19,345 bases of DNA from Candidatus Pelagibacter sp. (GTDB taxonomy: Bacteria > Pseudomonadota > Alphaproteobacteria > Pelagibacterales > Pelagibacteraceae): positions 1-19,345 of the forward strand of contig JAFJTK010000104.1 in assembly GCA_017880265.1 (NCBI GenBank), read 5' to 3'. The notes below the pieces were generated by a model. That model had not been told where the DNA came from, searched no databases, and worked only from the letters and a program-made list of their open reading frames with translations. Shown here one piece after another: positions 7,503 to 15,526 of this stretch (its first letter is position 1; each line of letters starts with the position of its first letter). A program made the translations under genes and the position numbers.

Positions 7503-8164
7503 TGAAAATTAACTACCAGGATTTACAAAAGAAAATTAATTTTAAATTTAAAAATTTAGACTTACTAATTAAATCTCTTACTCATAAAAGTTTTGACTCA
7601 AAAAACAATAATGAAAAATTAGAGTTTTTAGGTGATAGAGTTCTTGGATTAGTAATTGCTAAAAAACTTTTAGAAATATATCCAGATGAAAAAGAGGGCA
7701 TACTCGATAAAAAATTTGCATCGCTTGTAAATAAAAAAACGTGTTTAGAAATTGCTAAAAAAATTAACTTAGAAAAATATATTTTAACTTTTAATCCAAA
7801 TAATAAAAAAATAAGAATTGAAGATAAAATAGTCTCTGATTGTTGTGAGGCACTAATAGGAGCAATTTATCTTGATAAAAATTTAATAGTAGCTGAAAAA
7901 GTAATCTTAGATCTTTGGAAAAATCATATCAAAGGAAGTGTTGTTACTCAAATTGATGCAAAAACAACCCTACAAGAATTAACATTAAAAAATTTTAAAA
8001 AGCTTCCAGTTTATAAACTCATCTCAAACACTGGGCCTCGTCACAAACCATCATTTAAAGTAGGCGTTAAACTTCCTAATACAAAATATTTTTTTGGCTT
8101 GGGTAAATCCAAAAAAGATGCTGAACAAAATGCTGCTATAGAATGTCTAAAAAATTTAAAATGA
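7502..8164 (+). CDS. rnc: Ribonuclease III
   Basis: RNase III cuts double-stranded RNA, including rRNA precursors. The 220-residue protein has the catalytic domain signature KLEFLGDRVLGLVIA with Glu41 and Asp45, and DCCEALIGAIYLD with Asp113 and Glu116; these are the magnesium ligands and sit at E. coli-like positions. A double-stranded RNA-binding domain fills about residues 152-220, with the typical PSFKVGVKL strand and a GKSKKDAEQNAAIECL helix. The start shares 1 nt with the lepB stop. The lepB-rnc-recO order is common in proteobacteria, although the usual intervening era is absent here. Confidence 0.97.
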   Translation: MKINYQDLQKKINFKFKNLDLLIKSLTHKSFDSKNNNEKLEFLGDRVLGLVIAKKLLEIYPDEKEGILDKKFASLVNKKTCLEIAKKINLEKYILTFNPNNKKIRIEDKIVSDCCEALIGAIYLDKNLIVAEKVILDLWKNHIKGSVVTQIDAKTTLQELTLKNFKKLPVYKLISNTGPRHKPSFKVGVKLPNTKYFFGLGKSKKDAEQNAAIECLKNLK

Positions 8165-8171
8165 TTAAATT

Positions 8172-8852
8172 ATGAACTGGATTGATGAAGGTTTTTTAAT
8201 TAGCAAAAATAGATATAGTGAAAATTCATTAATTGCAGAAATATTTACAAAAAATCGAGGAAAGATTTCAGGTATAATTTTTGGAGGGACTTCTAAAAAA
8301 ATCAAAAATTATCTGCAAATAGGCAATAGACTGCACATAAACTATAGTTCTAAAAGCGAAAATAGAATTGGTTATTTTAAAGTAGAAATTTTAAATGCTT
8401 ATAGCCCTTTATACTTTGATCATAAACAAAAATTATCTTGCATAACTTCAGCAACCAATCTGATCAAAATTCTTACTGCAGACTCTCAATCAAATATTAA
8501 AGTTTATCAATTAATTGAAAAACTTTTTTTGATTTTAAATAATAAAGATTGGTTAAAAAATTATATTTTCTGGGAATTAGATTTATTAAAGGTTCTTGGT
8601 TATGACCTTGAACTTGAAAGTCTTGTCGAAAAAGACACTATTGAAAATAAAACTGTCTATTATGCTAGTTCATCAACTGAAAAAAAATATGTACCCAATT
8701 TTTTAATTGATAAAGATATAGAGGTGAGTGACTTAAAAACTTTATTGAATGGGCTTAAATTAGTTGGTGATTATCTCGATAAAACAATATTAAAGCCAAA
8801 TAATTTGAACTATCCAAATAGTAGATTATTATTTATTAATTCTTTAAAATAA
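8172..8852 (+). CDS. recO: DNA repair protein RecO
   Basis: RecO works with RecF and RecR to load RecA onto SSB-coated gaps and can anneal single strands. The 226-residue product opens with MNWIDEGFLISKNRYSENS, then the OB-fold strands LIAEIFTKNRGKISGIIFGG and a basic KKIKNYLQIG segment, which is the RecO N-terminal pattern. The C-terminal part is helical, including NYIFWELDLLKVLGYDLE, typical of the family. No CxxC zinc pair is seen. It starts 7 nt after rnc, and its TAA directly abuts the stop codon of hemB on the other strand. Sequence is less conserved than its neighbours, as is normal for RecO. Confidence 0.92.
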   Translation: MNWIDEGFLISKNRYSENSLIAEIFTKNRGKISGIIFGGTSKKIKNYLQIGNRLHINYSSKSENRIGYFKVEILNAYSPLYFDHKQKLSCITSATNLIKILTADSQSNIKVYQLIEKLFLILNNKDWLKNYIFWELDLLKVLGYDLELESLVEKDTIENKTVYYASSSTEKKYVPNFLIDKDIEVSDLKTLLNGLKLVGDYLDKTILKPNNLNYPNSRLLFINSLK

Positions 8853-8861
8853 TTATTTTAA
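8844..8861. other. 18-bp perfect AT-only palindrome across the recO/hemB stop-stop junction
   Basis: The sequence TTAAAATAATTATTTTAA is its own reverse complement and is centred exactly between the last base of recO and the last base of hemB. Both genes end Leu-Lys-stop with identical codons (TTA AAA TAA), so two abutting copies in opposite orientation create the palindrome. It could act as a weak bidirectional terminator, but it has no G/C pairs, so its stability is low. Confidence 0.5.
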
Positions 8862-9842
8862 GATTTTATCAATTCTATCTGCATAGTAACTAACAATAGC
8901 ATTTGCTCCAGCTCTTTTGAAACTCATCAAGCTTTCTAAAACCACATCTTCATTAACTAATTTTTTTTGTATGGCATTTGAAATTAAACTATATTCTCCA
9001 GAAACCTGATAAGCAAATACTGGTATTTTAAATTTTTCTTTAACTGATTTAATAATATCTAAATAAGGCATTCCAGGTTTTACCATTACCATATCTGCAC
9101 CTTCTTTAATGTCTAGTGCCACTTCTCTTAAAGCTTCGTCGCTATTCCTAAAATCCATTTGATATGTTTTTTTATCTCCTTTTAATGATCCTTTAGATCC
9201 TACTGCATCTCTAAATGGTCCGTAAAAACTTGAAGCATATTTCGCAGCATAAGATAAAATTTGAACATTTTGAAAGTTTGATTTATCTAGAGCTTTTCTT
9301 ATTTTTCCTATTCTTCCATCCATCATGTCTGATGGTGCAAGCACATCACAACCCATTTCAGCTTGTAATAAAGATTGATTTACTAAAACTTTGATTGTTT
9401 CATCATTAATAATCTGATTTGATTTGATCAGTCCATCATGCCCATGAGAAGTATAGGGGTCTAAAGCTACATCACACATGATGCCTATTTGATTTTTATA
9501 TCTCTTCTTAATTTCAATTATTGCTCTACAAACTAGGTTATTTTGGTTAAGTGACTCTGAGCCAATTTCATTTTTTAAACTATTTTTTGTTTTTGGAAAA
9601 AGAGCAACCATCGGTATTTGATTTCTAATAGCCTTATCTACAATTTGAGAAATCCTGTTAATTGTATACCTGTAAACTCCTGGCATAGATTTAATTGATT
9701 CTTTTTTATTAGAGCCATCGATCAAAAATATAGGTAAAATAAAATCACTTGGACCAAGGGTCTTTTCTTGAATTAACTTTCTCGACCAAGAATACCTTCT
9801 ATTTCTTCTAAGTCTTAAGGCTGGATATTTTCCTGTAATCAT
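8853..9842 (-). CDS. hemB: Delta-aminolevulinic acid dehydratase (porphobilinogen synthase), Mg-type
   Basis: HemB condenses two 5-aminolevulinate molecules to porphobilinogen in heme synthesis. The 329-residue protein has both active-site lysines: Lys201 in SYAAKYASSFYGPFRDA and Lys255 in MVMVKPGMPYLD. SDMMDGRIG (171-179) is also diagnostic. The metal segment at 123-137 reads CDVALDPYTSHGHDG. The cysteines that bind zinc in the yeast, human and E. coli enzymes are Ala and Asp at the second and third positions, so this belongs to the magnesium-dependent, zinc-independent class seen in many alphaproteobacteria and Pseudomonas. It is a single gene on the minus strand between two plus-strand blocks. 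The start at 9842 gives the usual N-terminus with RLRRNRRYSWSR. Confidence 0.97.
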   Translation of the reverse strand: MITGKYPALRLRRNRRYSWSRKLIQEKTLGPSDFILPIFLIDGSNKKESIKSMPGVYRYTINRISQIVDKAIRNQIPMVALFPKTKNSLKNEIGSESLNQNNLVCRAIIEIKKRYKNQIGIMCDVALDPYTSHGHDGLIKSNQIINDETIKVLVNQSLLQAEMGCDVLAPSDMMDGRIGKIRKALDKSNFQNVQILSYAAKYASSFYGPFRDAVGSKGSLKGDKKTYQMDFRNSDEALREVALDIKEGADMVMVKPGMPYLDIIKSVKEKFKIPVFAYQVSGEYSLISNAIQKKLVNEDVVLESLMSFKRAGANAIVSYYADRIDKILK

Positions 9843-9864
9843 GTTTTAAATTTATTTTATTAAT

Positions 9865-9893
9865 GCGACAAATGTATTATACAAATATATATT
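9865..9893 (+). promoter_or_regulatory. Candidate promoter for the dioxygenase-rpiB-glyA block
   Basis: GCGACA at 9865-9870 resembles the 3' part of a -35 box and is 17 bp from TATATT at 9888-9893. Predicted initiation is near 9900, giving a leader of about 17 nt without a clear Shine-Dalgarno sequence. It shares the 74-bp divergent gap with the hemB promoter, so the two may interfere. Motif evidence only. Confidence 0.35.
9876..9881 (-). promoter_or_regulatory. Candidate -10 element for hemB (TATAAT on the minus strand)
   Basis: A perfect TATAAT on the minus strand lies 33 nt upstream of the hemB ATG, preceded directly by TTG. A partial -35 (TTGTAC, 9901-9906) sits 19 nt further up, slightly long spacing. 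A leader of roughly 25-28 nt is predicted. The element overlaps the divergent promoter region of the gene at 9917. Confidence 0.45.
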
Positions 9894-9916
9894 AAAATAA
9901 GTACAAAGCAATTTCG

Positions 9917-10558
9917 ATGAGCACTGATAATACTAAAATCGTAGATTTAAATATTAAAAAAGAGGATCGGCTTTTAGATTTTAGCGATTTTCAAAAACAA
10001 AATCTTAAATTTGATATTTCAAAATTACAAGAAGCTTACAATCAAATCGTCCAAACGAAAAAATTTGATGACGGTGGAGGTGTAACACATTTTGGCGCCA
10101 TTTCCTTAACTCAAATACCTGGAGATCCAGACTCTATAAAAGGAAATAAAGCTAGAGGTGTTTATTGGACTAAACCAGACAAAACAGGAAAAGAAGTTTC
10201 AAGAGATGTTGAAATAGACGAAGCCGCTTATTCAGAATTTATCAAAGATTATGAAAATACATATTTTAAAGAAGTGTATGATGTTTTATCATCAAAGTAC
10301 AAATTAGGTCGTGTTAGAATTTTATTAAAAGAACCTAGATCAACATTAAGTTGGCATAGAGATCCAGAGCCTAGGTTGCATATACCAATAATTAGTAATC
10401 CCGGATGTTTAATGGTCATTGACAATGTTGCAAAACATATGCCTGCTGATGGATCTGTTTGGATAACTAATAACACTAAATATCATAATGCTTTCAATGG
10501 TGGTGAAGAAAATAGAATTCACTTAGTTGCTTGTGTGTTAGATTATAAATTTAACTAA
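9917..10558 (+). CDS. Putative Fe(II)/2-oxoglutarate-dependent dioxygenase, aspartyl/asparaginyl beta-hydroxylase-like
   Basis: This 213-residue protein is not a named gene I recognise. The C-terminal half (about 130-210) reads as a double-stranded beta-helix of the Asp/Asn hydroxylase type. It has the iron-binding HxD at His147-Arg148-Asp149 (LSWHRDPEPR), then RLHIPIISNPG, a turn ADGSVWITNN, the distal His190 in KYHNAFNGG, and Arg200 in ENRIHLV, suited to bind 2-oxoglutarate. The N-terminal half is acidic/basic mixed and of unknown role, with a GGGVTHFGAISLTQIPG stretch. No signal peptide or membrane segment is seen, so it is likely cytoplasmic. The substrate cannot be told: a protein side chain, a free amino acid or a small metabolite are possible. 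It begins the rpiB-glyA block; rpiB starts 1 nt after its stop. Confidence 0.72.
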   Translation: MSTDNTKIVDLNIKKEDRLLDFSDFQKQNLKFDISKLQEAYNQIVQTKKFDDGGGVTHFGAISLTQIPGDPDSIKGNKARGVYWTKPDKTGKEVSRDVEIDEAAYSEFIKDYENTYFKEVYDVLSSKYKLGRVRILLKEPRSTLSWHRDPEPRLHIPIISNPGCLMVIDNVAKHMPADGSVWITNNTKYHNAFNGGEENRIHLVACVLDYKFN

Positions 10559-10559
10559 T

Positions 10560-10985
10560 TTGAAAAAAATTTTTATTTCATCAGATCACGCAGGATTTAA
10601 ATTAAAAGAAGAAATAAAATCTCATTTATTAAAAAAAAAGTTATCCTTTCAAGACTTAGGTCCATTTAATGATGATAGAGTTGATTACCCTGATTATGCA
10701 CACAAAGTTGCTAGAAAAGTTAAGGCAAATAAAAGTAATGTTGGAATTTTAGTTTGTGGGTCAGGAATGGGAATGAATATAGCGGCAAATAGACATAAGA
10801 ATATTAGAGCCGCTCAGTGTTTTAATTTAAAATCAACAAAATTATCAAGATTGCATAATGATGCAAATATCATTACATTGGGATCAAGACTGTTGACAAA
10901 AAAATTGGCAATAAATTGTGTTAATACATTTTTGAATACTAAATTTGAAGGTGGTAGACACTCAAAAAGAATTAAAAAAATATAA
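10560..10985 (+). CDS. rpiB: Ribose 5-phosphate isomerase B
   Basis: RpiB interconverts ribose 5-phosphate and ribulose 5-phosphate in the pentose phosphate pathway. The 141-residue protein begins [18 protein letters not shown], with Asp9 and His10 in the substrate pocket, then [11 protein letters not shown] (41-51), and the catalytic cysteine Cys66 in [29 protein letters not shown] near the C-terminus is also typical. The start codon is TTG at 10560, 1 nt after the preceding stop; the family N-terminus begins exactly there and no ATG or GTG is available, so the TTG start is well supported. glyA follows after 2 nt. The pairing of rpiB with glyA is common in alphaproteobacteria. Confidence 0.95.
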   Translation: MKKIFISSDHAGFKLKEEIKSHLLKKKLSFQDLGPFNDDRVDYPDYAHKVARKVKANKSNVGILVCGSGMGMNIAANRHKNIRAAQCFNLKSTKLSRLHNDANIITLGSRLLTKKLAINCVNTFLNTKFEGGRHSKRIKKI

Positions 10986-10987
10986 TT

Positions 10988-12295
10988 ATGTCTAGTGAAA
11001 AAAATTATTTAAATGACAGCTATAAAAGTTTCTTTGAGGATAGTTTGTCTTCAAAAGATCCTGAGCTTTATAAGGCTATTAAAGATGAATTAATCAGACA
11101 ACAGCAGCATATAGAATTAATTGCTTCTGAAAATATAGTTTCTCAAGCAGTTTTAGAAGCACAAGGTTCAGTTTTAACCAACAAATATGCTGAAGGCTAT
11201 CCTGGTAAAAGATATTATAATGGTTGTGAGCATGTTGATGTTGCTGAAAATTTAGCAATAGAAAGATTGAAGAAAATTTTTAATTGTAAATTTGCAAATG
11301 CTCAACCTCATTCTGGGGCTCAAGCAAATGGTGCAGTTTTTTTAGCTTTATTAAATCCTGGGGATACTTTTATGGGAATGAGCTTAAATTCAGGTGGTCA
11401 TATCACTCATGGATTAAAAATTTCTATGTCAGGAAAATGGTTTAATGCAATTGGTTACGATGTAGATAAGGAGTCTGAGCTTATTGATTATGACAACGTT
11501 GAAAAATTAGCTTTAGAACATCAGCCAAAACTAATTATTGCTGGTGGTAGTGCCTATTCAAGAGTTATTGATTTTAAAAGATTTAGAGAAATTGCAGATA
11601 AAGTTGGAGCATACCTAATGGTGGACATGGCTCATTTTTCAGGTTTAGTAGCAGGACATGGTTATCCGAATCCTTGTGATTATGCTCATGTAGTTACTTC
11701 AACAACACACAAAGTATTTAGAAGTGCACGAGGTGGTATAATTTTAACTAATCATGAAGATCTTTCTAAAAAATTTAACACAGCTGTATTTCCAGGCTAC
11801 CAAGGTGGACCTTTAATGCATATTATTGCTGCTAAAGCTGCTGGTTTTTTAGAAGCATTACAGCCAGAATTTAAAGATTATATTAAATCTGTTTTAGCTA
11901 ATGCAAAAATGTTAGCTGAAACTTTAAAGAATAATGGTTTTAAAATTTACTCTGATGGAACTGATACCCACTTAATGTTGGTAGATTTAAGACCTTATAA
12001 AGTTAAAGGAAATTTAGCTGCAGAGAGTTTATCAAGAGCAAATATAACTTGTAATAAAAATGGAATTCCTTTTGATACTGAAAAACCAATGATTACATCG
12101 GGCATAAGATTGGGTACTCAGGCAGCTACTACTAGAGGATTTGGTTTAAATGAATTTAAAACAGTTGGTGAATTAATTACAAAAACTATAAAAGGTTTAT
12201 CTGAAAATCCAACAGATAATAGTAAAATTGAAAATGAAGTTAAAAATGAGGTTATTGCTTTAACTTCATCATTTCCAATATATAAGAACCTGTAA
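10988..12295 (+). CDS. glyA: Serine hydroxymethyltransferase
   Basis: GlyA converts serine and tetrahydrofolate to glycine and 5,10-methylene-tetrahydrofolate using PLP. The 435-residue length is normal. Motifs include [18 protein letters not shown] (39-56), [20 protein letters not shown] (65-84), [11 protein letters not shown] (108-118), and the PLP lysine Lys242 in [16 protein letters not shown], with [13 protein letters not shown] (212-224) supplying the Asp that pairs with the PLP nitrogen. The segment after the lysine reads VFRSARGG where E. coli has TLAGPRGG. It joins folate (folK), B6 (pdxJ) and amino-acid supply. SAR11 members are known for unusual glycine/serine requirements, but no glycine riboswitch is possible here, since only 2 nt separate it from rpiB. 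Confidence 0.98.
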   Translation: MSSEKNYLNDSYKSFFEDSLSSKDPELYKAIKDELIRQQQHIELIASENIVSQAVLEAQGSVLTNKYAEGYPGKRYYNGCEHVDVAENLAIERLKKIFNCKFANAQPHSGAQANGAVFLALLNPGDTFMGMSLNSGGHITHGLKISMSGKWFNAIGYDVDKESELIDYDNVEKLALEHQPKLIIAGGSAYSRVIDFKRFREIADKVGAYLMVDMAHFSGLVAGHGYPNPCDYAHVVTSTTHKVFRSARGGIILTNHEDLSKKFNTAVFPGYQGGPLMHIIAAKAAGFLEALQPEFKDYIKSVLANAKMLAETLKNNGFKIYSDGTDTHLMLVDLRPYKVKGNLAAESLSRANITCNKNGIPFDTEKPMITSGIRLGTQAATTRGFGLNEFKTVGELITKTIKGLSENPTDNSKIENEVKNEVIALTSSFPIYKNL

Positions 12296-12298
12296 TAA

Positions 12299-12757
12299 AT
12301 GATTTGTTCAATTTGTAAAAAAGGTGAAACTTCAGTTGTTGATTCTCGTCCAACTGAAGATGGTACAGCTATTAGAAGAAGAAGACTTTGTGTTTGTGGA
12401 GCTCGTTTTACAACATTTGAAAGAGTTCAATTTAGAGAAATAATGGTGGTAAAAAAGAATGGAAGAAAATCATCATTTGATAGAGATAAACTTTCTAAAT
12501 CAGTTTATATCGCACTTAAAAAAAGACCCATAGATACAGAAACAGCAGAAAAATTTATTAGCAAAATATCAAGAGCGCTTGAGGAACTTGGTCAGAGTGA
12601 AATTTCAACTAACACAATTGGTACAATGGTAATGGAAGGACTAAAAGAATTAGATCCTGTTGCTTATGTTCGTTTTGCTTCAGTTTATAGAAACTTTAGA
12701 GAAGAAAAAGATTTCGTACAATTTGTGGACAAGCTTGATGTCTACAAAAAAAGATAA
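12299..12757 (+). CDS. nrdR: Transcriptional repressor NrdR with a shortened zinc ribbon
   Basis: NrdR represses ribonucleotide reductase genes, sensing ATP/dATP through an ATP-cone. The 152-residue protein has the N-terminal zinc ribbon (1-40) followed by an ATP-cone starting near [17 protein letters not shown]. The strongly conserved [17 protein letters not shown] and [11 protein letters not shown] blocks are present. The first knuckle is Cys3-x-x-Cys6, but the second reads LCVCGARF, giving Cys31-x-Cys33 where the family has CxxC, a one-residue deletion. All four cysteines remain, so zinc binding is likely still possible. It starts 3 nt after glyA and overlaps ribD by 20 nt. The nrdR-rib linkage is widespread in proteobacteria. 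No NrdR box pair was seen in the window. Confidence 0.95.
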   Translation: MICSICKKGETSVVDSRPTEDGTAIRRRRLCVCGARFTTFERVQFREIMVVKKNGRKSSFDRDKLSKSVYIALKKRPIDTETAEKFISKISRALEELGQSEISTNTIGTMVMEGLKELDPVAYVRFASVYRNFREEKDFVQFVDKLDVYKKR

Positions 12758-13844
12758 ATTTACCCCTAAAGACAAATTATTCATGGAGCTTGCTCTTGAT
12801 TTAGCAAAATCACGAGAAGGTCACACAGGATCAAACCCTTCAGTAGGATGTGTAATAGTTAAAAATGATAAAATTATATCTATTGGACAAACATCTTTTA
12901 ATGGAAGACCCCATGCTGAGTACAATGCAATAATTAATAGTCATGAAAAAGTCCATGGATCAAAAATGTATGTAACTTTAGAACCATGTTGCCATTATGG
13001 TAAAACATCTCCTTGTACTTCAGCAATCATTAATTCAAAAATAAGTGAAGTTATTTATTCAATTAAAGATGTTGATAAAAGAGTTAGGGGAAAATCAAAA
13101 AAAATTTTGAATTTAAATAATATAGAAGTAAAAACTGGCTTACTAAAAGATCAAGTTTCAGAATTTTATAGTTCATATTTCTACAATAGAAAATATAAAT
13201 TACCTTATGTTACAGGAAAAATTGCAATATCCAAAAATAATTTGATTTATAGTAAAGGGACTAAAAGAATTACTAATAAATTATCTGATAATTTTACACA
13301 TTTATTAAGACATAAAAATGACTCCATTATGGTTTCTAGTAAAACTTTGAATAAAGATAATTCAAAATTAAATTCAAGGATAAAAAATCTAAAAAATTAC
13401 ACACCAACAAGAGTGATTTTAGATAATCAATTAAATATAAATACAAAAAGCTATTTATTTAAAACTGTAAAAAAAAATAATACTTTTGTTTTTTATAACA
13501 GAGCTAAAAAATCAAAAATTGAAGAATTTAAAAAAAATAAAATTAAACTAATAAAATCAAATTTGTCTAAAGACAAAAAGTTTGACTTAAAAATAATTTT
13601 TAGAAAACTTTATTATTTAGGAGTTCGAAATATTTTAGTTGAAGGTGGTAATGAATTAACAAACTCTCTTATTAAAAGAAAATTATTTAATAAGTTTTAT
13701 TTATTCCAAAGTAAAAAAATATTGTCTAAAATTGTTGATTATAAAGAATTTACTGGGCTAAAAACTCTCAAACAAAATTATAAAAATAAATTTAATGTAA
13801 AACTAAATCTTGGCAATGATAAGCTAACTTTATATAGAAATTAA
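12738..13844 (+). CDS. ribD: Bifunctional diaminohydroxyphosphoribosylaminopyrimidine deaminase / uracil reductase
   Basis: RibD carries out the deamination and then the ribosyl side-chain reduction in riboflavin synthesis. With ATG at 12738 the product is 368 residues. The deaminase domain has His59 and proton-shuttling Glu61 in PHAEYNAI, and zinc ligands Cys84 and Cys93 in [13 protein letters not shown]. The reductase domain begins near [13 protein letters not shown] and includes [12 protein letters not shown] and the NADPH-binding [17 protein letters not shown] 12738 was chosen because [20 protein letters not shown] leads directly into the family N-terminus; it overlaps nrdR by 20 nt. An internal ATG at 12783 is a possible but shorter start. 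The reductase half is much more Lys/Asn-rich and diverged than the deaminase half. Confidence 0.95.
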   Translation: MSTKKDKFTPKDKLFMELALDLAKSREGHTGSNPSVGCVIVKNDKIISIGQTSFNGRPHAEYNAIINSHEKVHGSKMYVTLEPCCHYGKTSPCTSAIINSKISEVIYSIKDVDKRVRGKSKKILNLNNIEVKTGLLKDQVSEFYSSYFYNRKYKLPYVTGKIAISKNNLIYSKGTKRITNKLSDNFTHLLRHKNDSIMVSSKTLNKDNSKLNSRIKNLKNYTPTRVILDNQLNINTKSYLFKTVKKNNTFVFYNRAKKSKIEEFKKNKIKLIKSNLSKDKKFDLKIIFRKLYYLGVRNILVEGGNELTNSLIKRKLFNKFYLFQSKKILSKIVDYKEFTGLKTLKQNYKNKFNVKLNLGNDKLTLYRN

Positions 13845-13845
13845 T

Positions 13846-14439
13846 ATGTTTAACGGAATAATATATAATCAAGGCAAAGTTTCAAAAATATCAAAAAGAC
13901 CAAAAGGTATTAATATATTTGTAAAGAGTGATTTTAAATTTACTAAAAAAGATATAGGTTTATCAGTAGCTTGCGATGGTGTTTGTCTCACATTAATCTC
14001 GTTTAAATCAAAATTAATGGAATTTTATCTTTCTAAAGAAACTCTCGTAAGATCTAAATTTAAATACTTAAAAATTAAAGATATTATTAATCTTGAGCTG
14101 CCATTAAAATATGGAACAAAAATTTCAGGTCACATTTGTCAGGGTCACGTTGATACTGTTGCTAAAGTATTAAAGATTAAGAAAATAGATAAATCATATT
14201 TATTTGAATTTGAAGTCCCTAAAAAAGAACATAAAAACCTAATTGAAAAAGCATCAATTTGTGTAAACGGTATATCTCTAACAATTTCAAAAGTTACAAA
14301 AAAAGGTTTTGAAATTTGGGTTATCCCTCACACATTTAAAGAGACAAATTTATCGACTATTAAAAAAAATGATCTTGTTAATATAGAGATAGATATCTTG
14401 TCTAAATACGTTAGAAATTATTTTAATGCCAAAAAATAA
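13846..14439 (+). CDS. ribE: Riboflavin synthase, alpha subunit
   Basis: This enzyme dismutates two 6,7-dimethyl-8-ribityllumazine molecules to riboflavin. The 197-residue protein shows the two tandem lumazine-binding barrels. The N-terminus MFNGIIYNQGKV replaces the usual MFTGIV. Barrel one has SVACDGVCLTLISF, barrel two has SICVNGISLTISKV, and the linking GHICQGHVDTVAKV carries the typical GHV(D) element. The end IPHTFKETNLSTIKKNDLVN is also diagnostic. The gene starts 1 nt after ribD and its last 14 nt overlap ribBA in another frame, so it is part of one coupled rib operon. The name ribC is used for the same enzyme in some organisms. Confidence 0.96.
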   Translation: MFNGIIYNQGKVSKISKRPKGINIFVKSDFKFTKKDIGLSVACDGVCLTLISFKSKLMEFYLSKETLVRSKFKYLKIKDIINLELPLKYGTKISGHICQGHVDTVAKVLKIKKIDKSYLFEFEVPKKEHKNLIEKASICVNGISLTISKVTKKGFEIWVIPHTFKETNLSTIKKNDLVNIEIDILSKYVRNYFNAKK

Positions 14440-15526
14440 TTTTGCATCAATTGAAAGTATTATCAATGTAGCCAAGAAGGGTGGCATGTTTATTCTAGTT
14501 GACGATGAAAAAAGAGAAAATGAAGGAGATCTTATTATCTCAACTTCAAACTCTAATGCTAAAAATATTAATTTTATGGCCAAATATGGTCGTGGCCTAA
14601 TTTGTTTGGCGCTAGATTCTGTTCAGGCTAAAAGATTAAATTTAACTTTAATGTCAGCTAATAATCAATCAAGAAACAAAACTGCTTTTACTGTATCTAT
14701 TGAAGCTAAAAAGGGCATTACCACAGGAATTTCAGCTAGAGATAGAGCTAAAACTATCAGTATTGCATCAAAAAAAAATGTAAAGAAAACTGATATTGTT
14801 TCACCTGGCCATGTTTTTCCAATCATTGCAAAAGATGGAGGTGTTTTGGTTAGAGCTGGTCATACAGAAGCTTCGGTTGATATATCTAAATTGGCTAAAA
14901 AAAATAATTCAGCAGTAATTTGTGAAATTATGAATGAAGATGGAACAATGGCTAAAGGTCAAGATTTATTTGATTTTGCAAAAAGACATAAACTTAAAAT
15001 TGGTAAAATTGAAGATTTGATTGCTTATCGATTAAAAAAAGAAAAATTAATTAAATTAAAGAAACAAAGTTTTATTGAAGTCAAAAAGCAAAAATATAAA
15101 ATTAGAATTTATGAAAACCTTCTTGACGGATCTGAACATTTTGCTTTGATCAAAGGAACTATCAAAAAAGGAATTACTCCTAGAGTTAGAGTTATCTCAT
15201 CAAATGTTGTTCAAAATTATTTAATAAATCAACAGTTGCCTAATTCGTTCAATAAAACTCTTAATTATTTTAAAAAATTTAATAATTGTGTACTTGTATT
15301 CATAAAAGACACTAATCTTAAATCAGTAACCCAAACACTTAAAGATTATAAAAATAAAGATTTTTATAAAAAAGGAAAAGATAAACTGATTAGAAATTAT
15401 GGTATTGGAGCTCAAATAATAAAAGATTTAAAGATTAAAAATATGACCTTAATTACAAAATCTCCTAAAAAAGTTATAGGTTTGGATGGTTATGGTATAA
15501 GAATTACCAAACAAGAGATTATTTAA
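14426..15526 (+). CDS. ribBA: 3,4-dihydroxy-2-butanone 4-phosphate synthase fused to a degenerate GTP cyclohydrolase II domain
   Basis: The N-terminal RibB domain (about 1-205) makes dihydroxybutanone phosphate from ribulose 5-phosphate. It looks intact: DDEKRENEGDL (26-35), FTVSIEAKKGITTGISARDR (88-107), SPGHVFPIIAKDGGVLVRAG (126-145) followed by HTEA, and MNEDGTMAK (169-177). The C-terminal part (about 225-366) aligns with GTP cyclohydrolase II at EHFALIKG, RVRVISS and NYGIGAQIIKDLKIKNM. The three-cysteine zinc site expected after RVRV is absent, and the residues there (SNVVQNYLINQQ) contain no Cys; the usual Asp/Arg catalytic block is also not recognisable. I infer that this half cannot open GTP, so a separate RibA must exist elsewhere. 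The start overlaps ribE by 14 nt; the stop shares 1 nt with ribH. Confidence 0.94.
   Translation: MPKNNFASIESIINVAKKGGMFILVDDEKRENEGDLIISTSNSNAKNINFMAKYGRGLICLALDSVQAKRLNLTLMSANNQSRNKTAFTVSIEAKKGITTGISARDRAKTISIASKKNVKKTDIVSPGHVFPIIAKDGGVLVRAGHTEASVDISKLAKKNNSAVICEIMNEDGTMAKGQDLFDFAKRHKLKIGKIEDLIAYRLKKEKLIKLKKQSFIEVKKQKYKIRIYENLLDGSEHFALIKGTIKKGITPRVRVISSNVVQNYLINQQLPNSFNKTLNYFKKFNNCVLVFIKDTNLKSVTQTLKDYKNKDFYKKGKDKLIRNYGIGAQIIKDLKIKNMTLITKSPKKVIGLDGYGIRITKQEII

Noticed and set aside
10981..10986. TATAAT directly before glyA, considered as a promoter
   Set aside because: It ends 1 nt before the ATG, so transcription would start inside the gene, and the bases are needed for the rpiB Ile-stop end. 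glyA is better explained as coupled to rpiB.
10986..10987. Possible glycine riboswitch before glyA, given the known SAR11 glycine riboswitches
   Set aside because: Only 2 nt separate rpiB and glyA, and no aptamer could fit unless inside rpiB coding sequence; none was seen.
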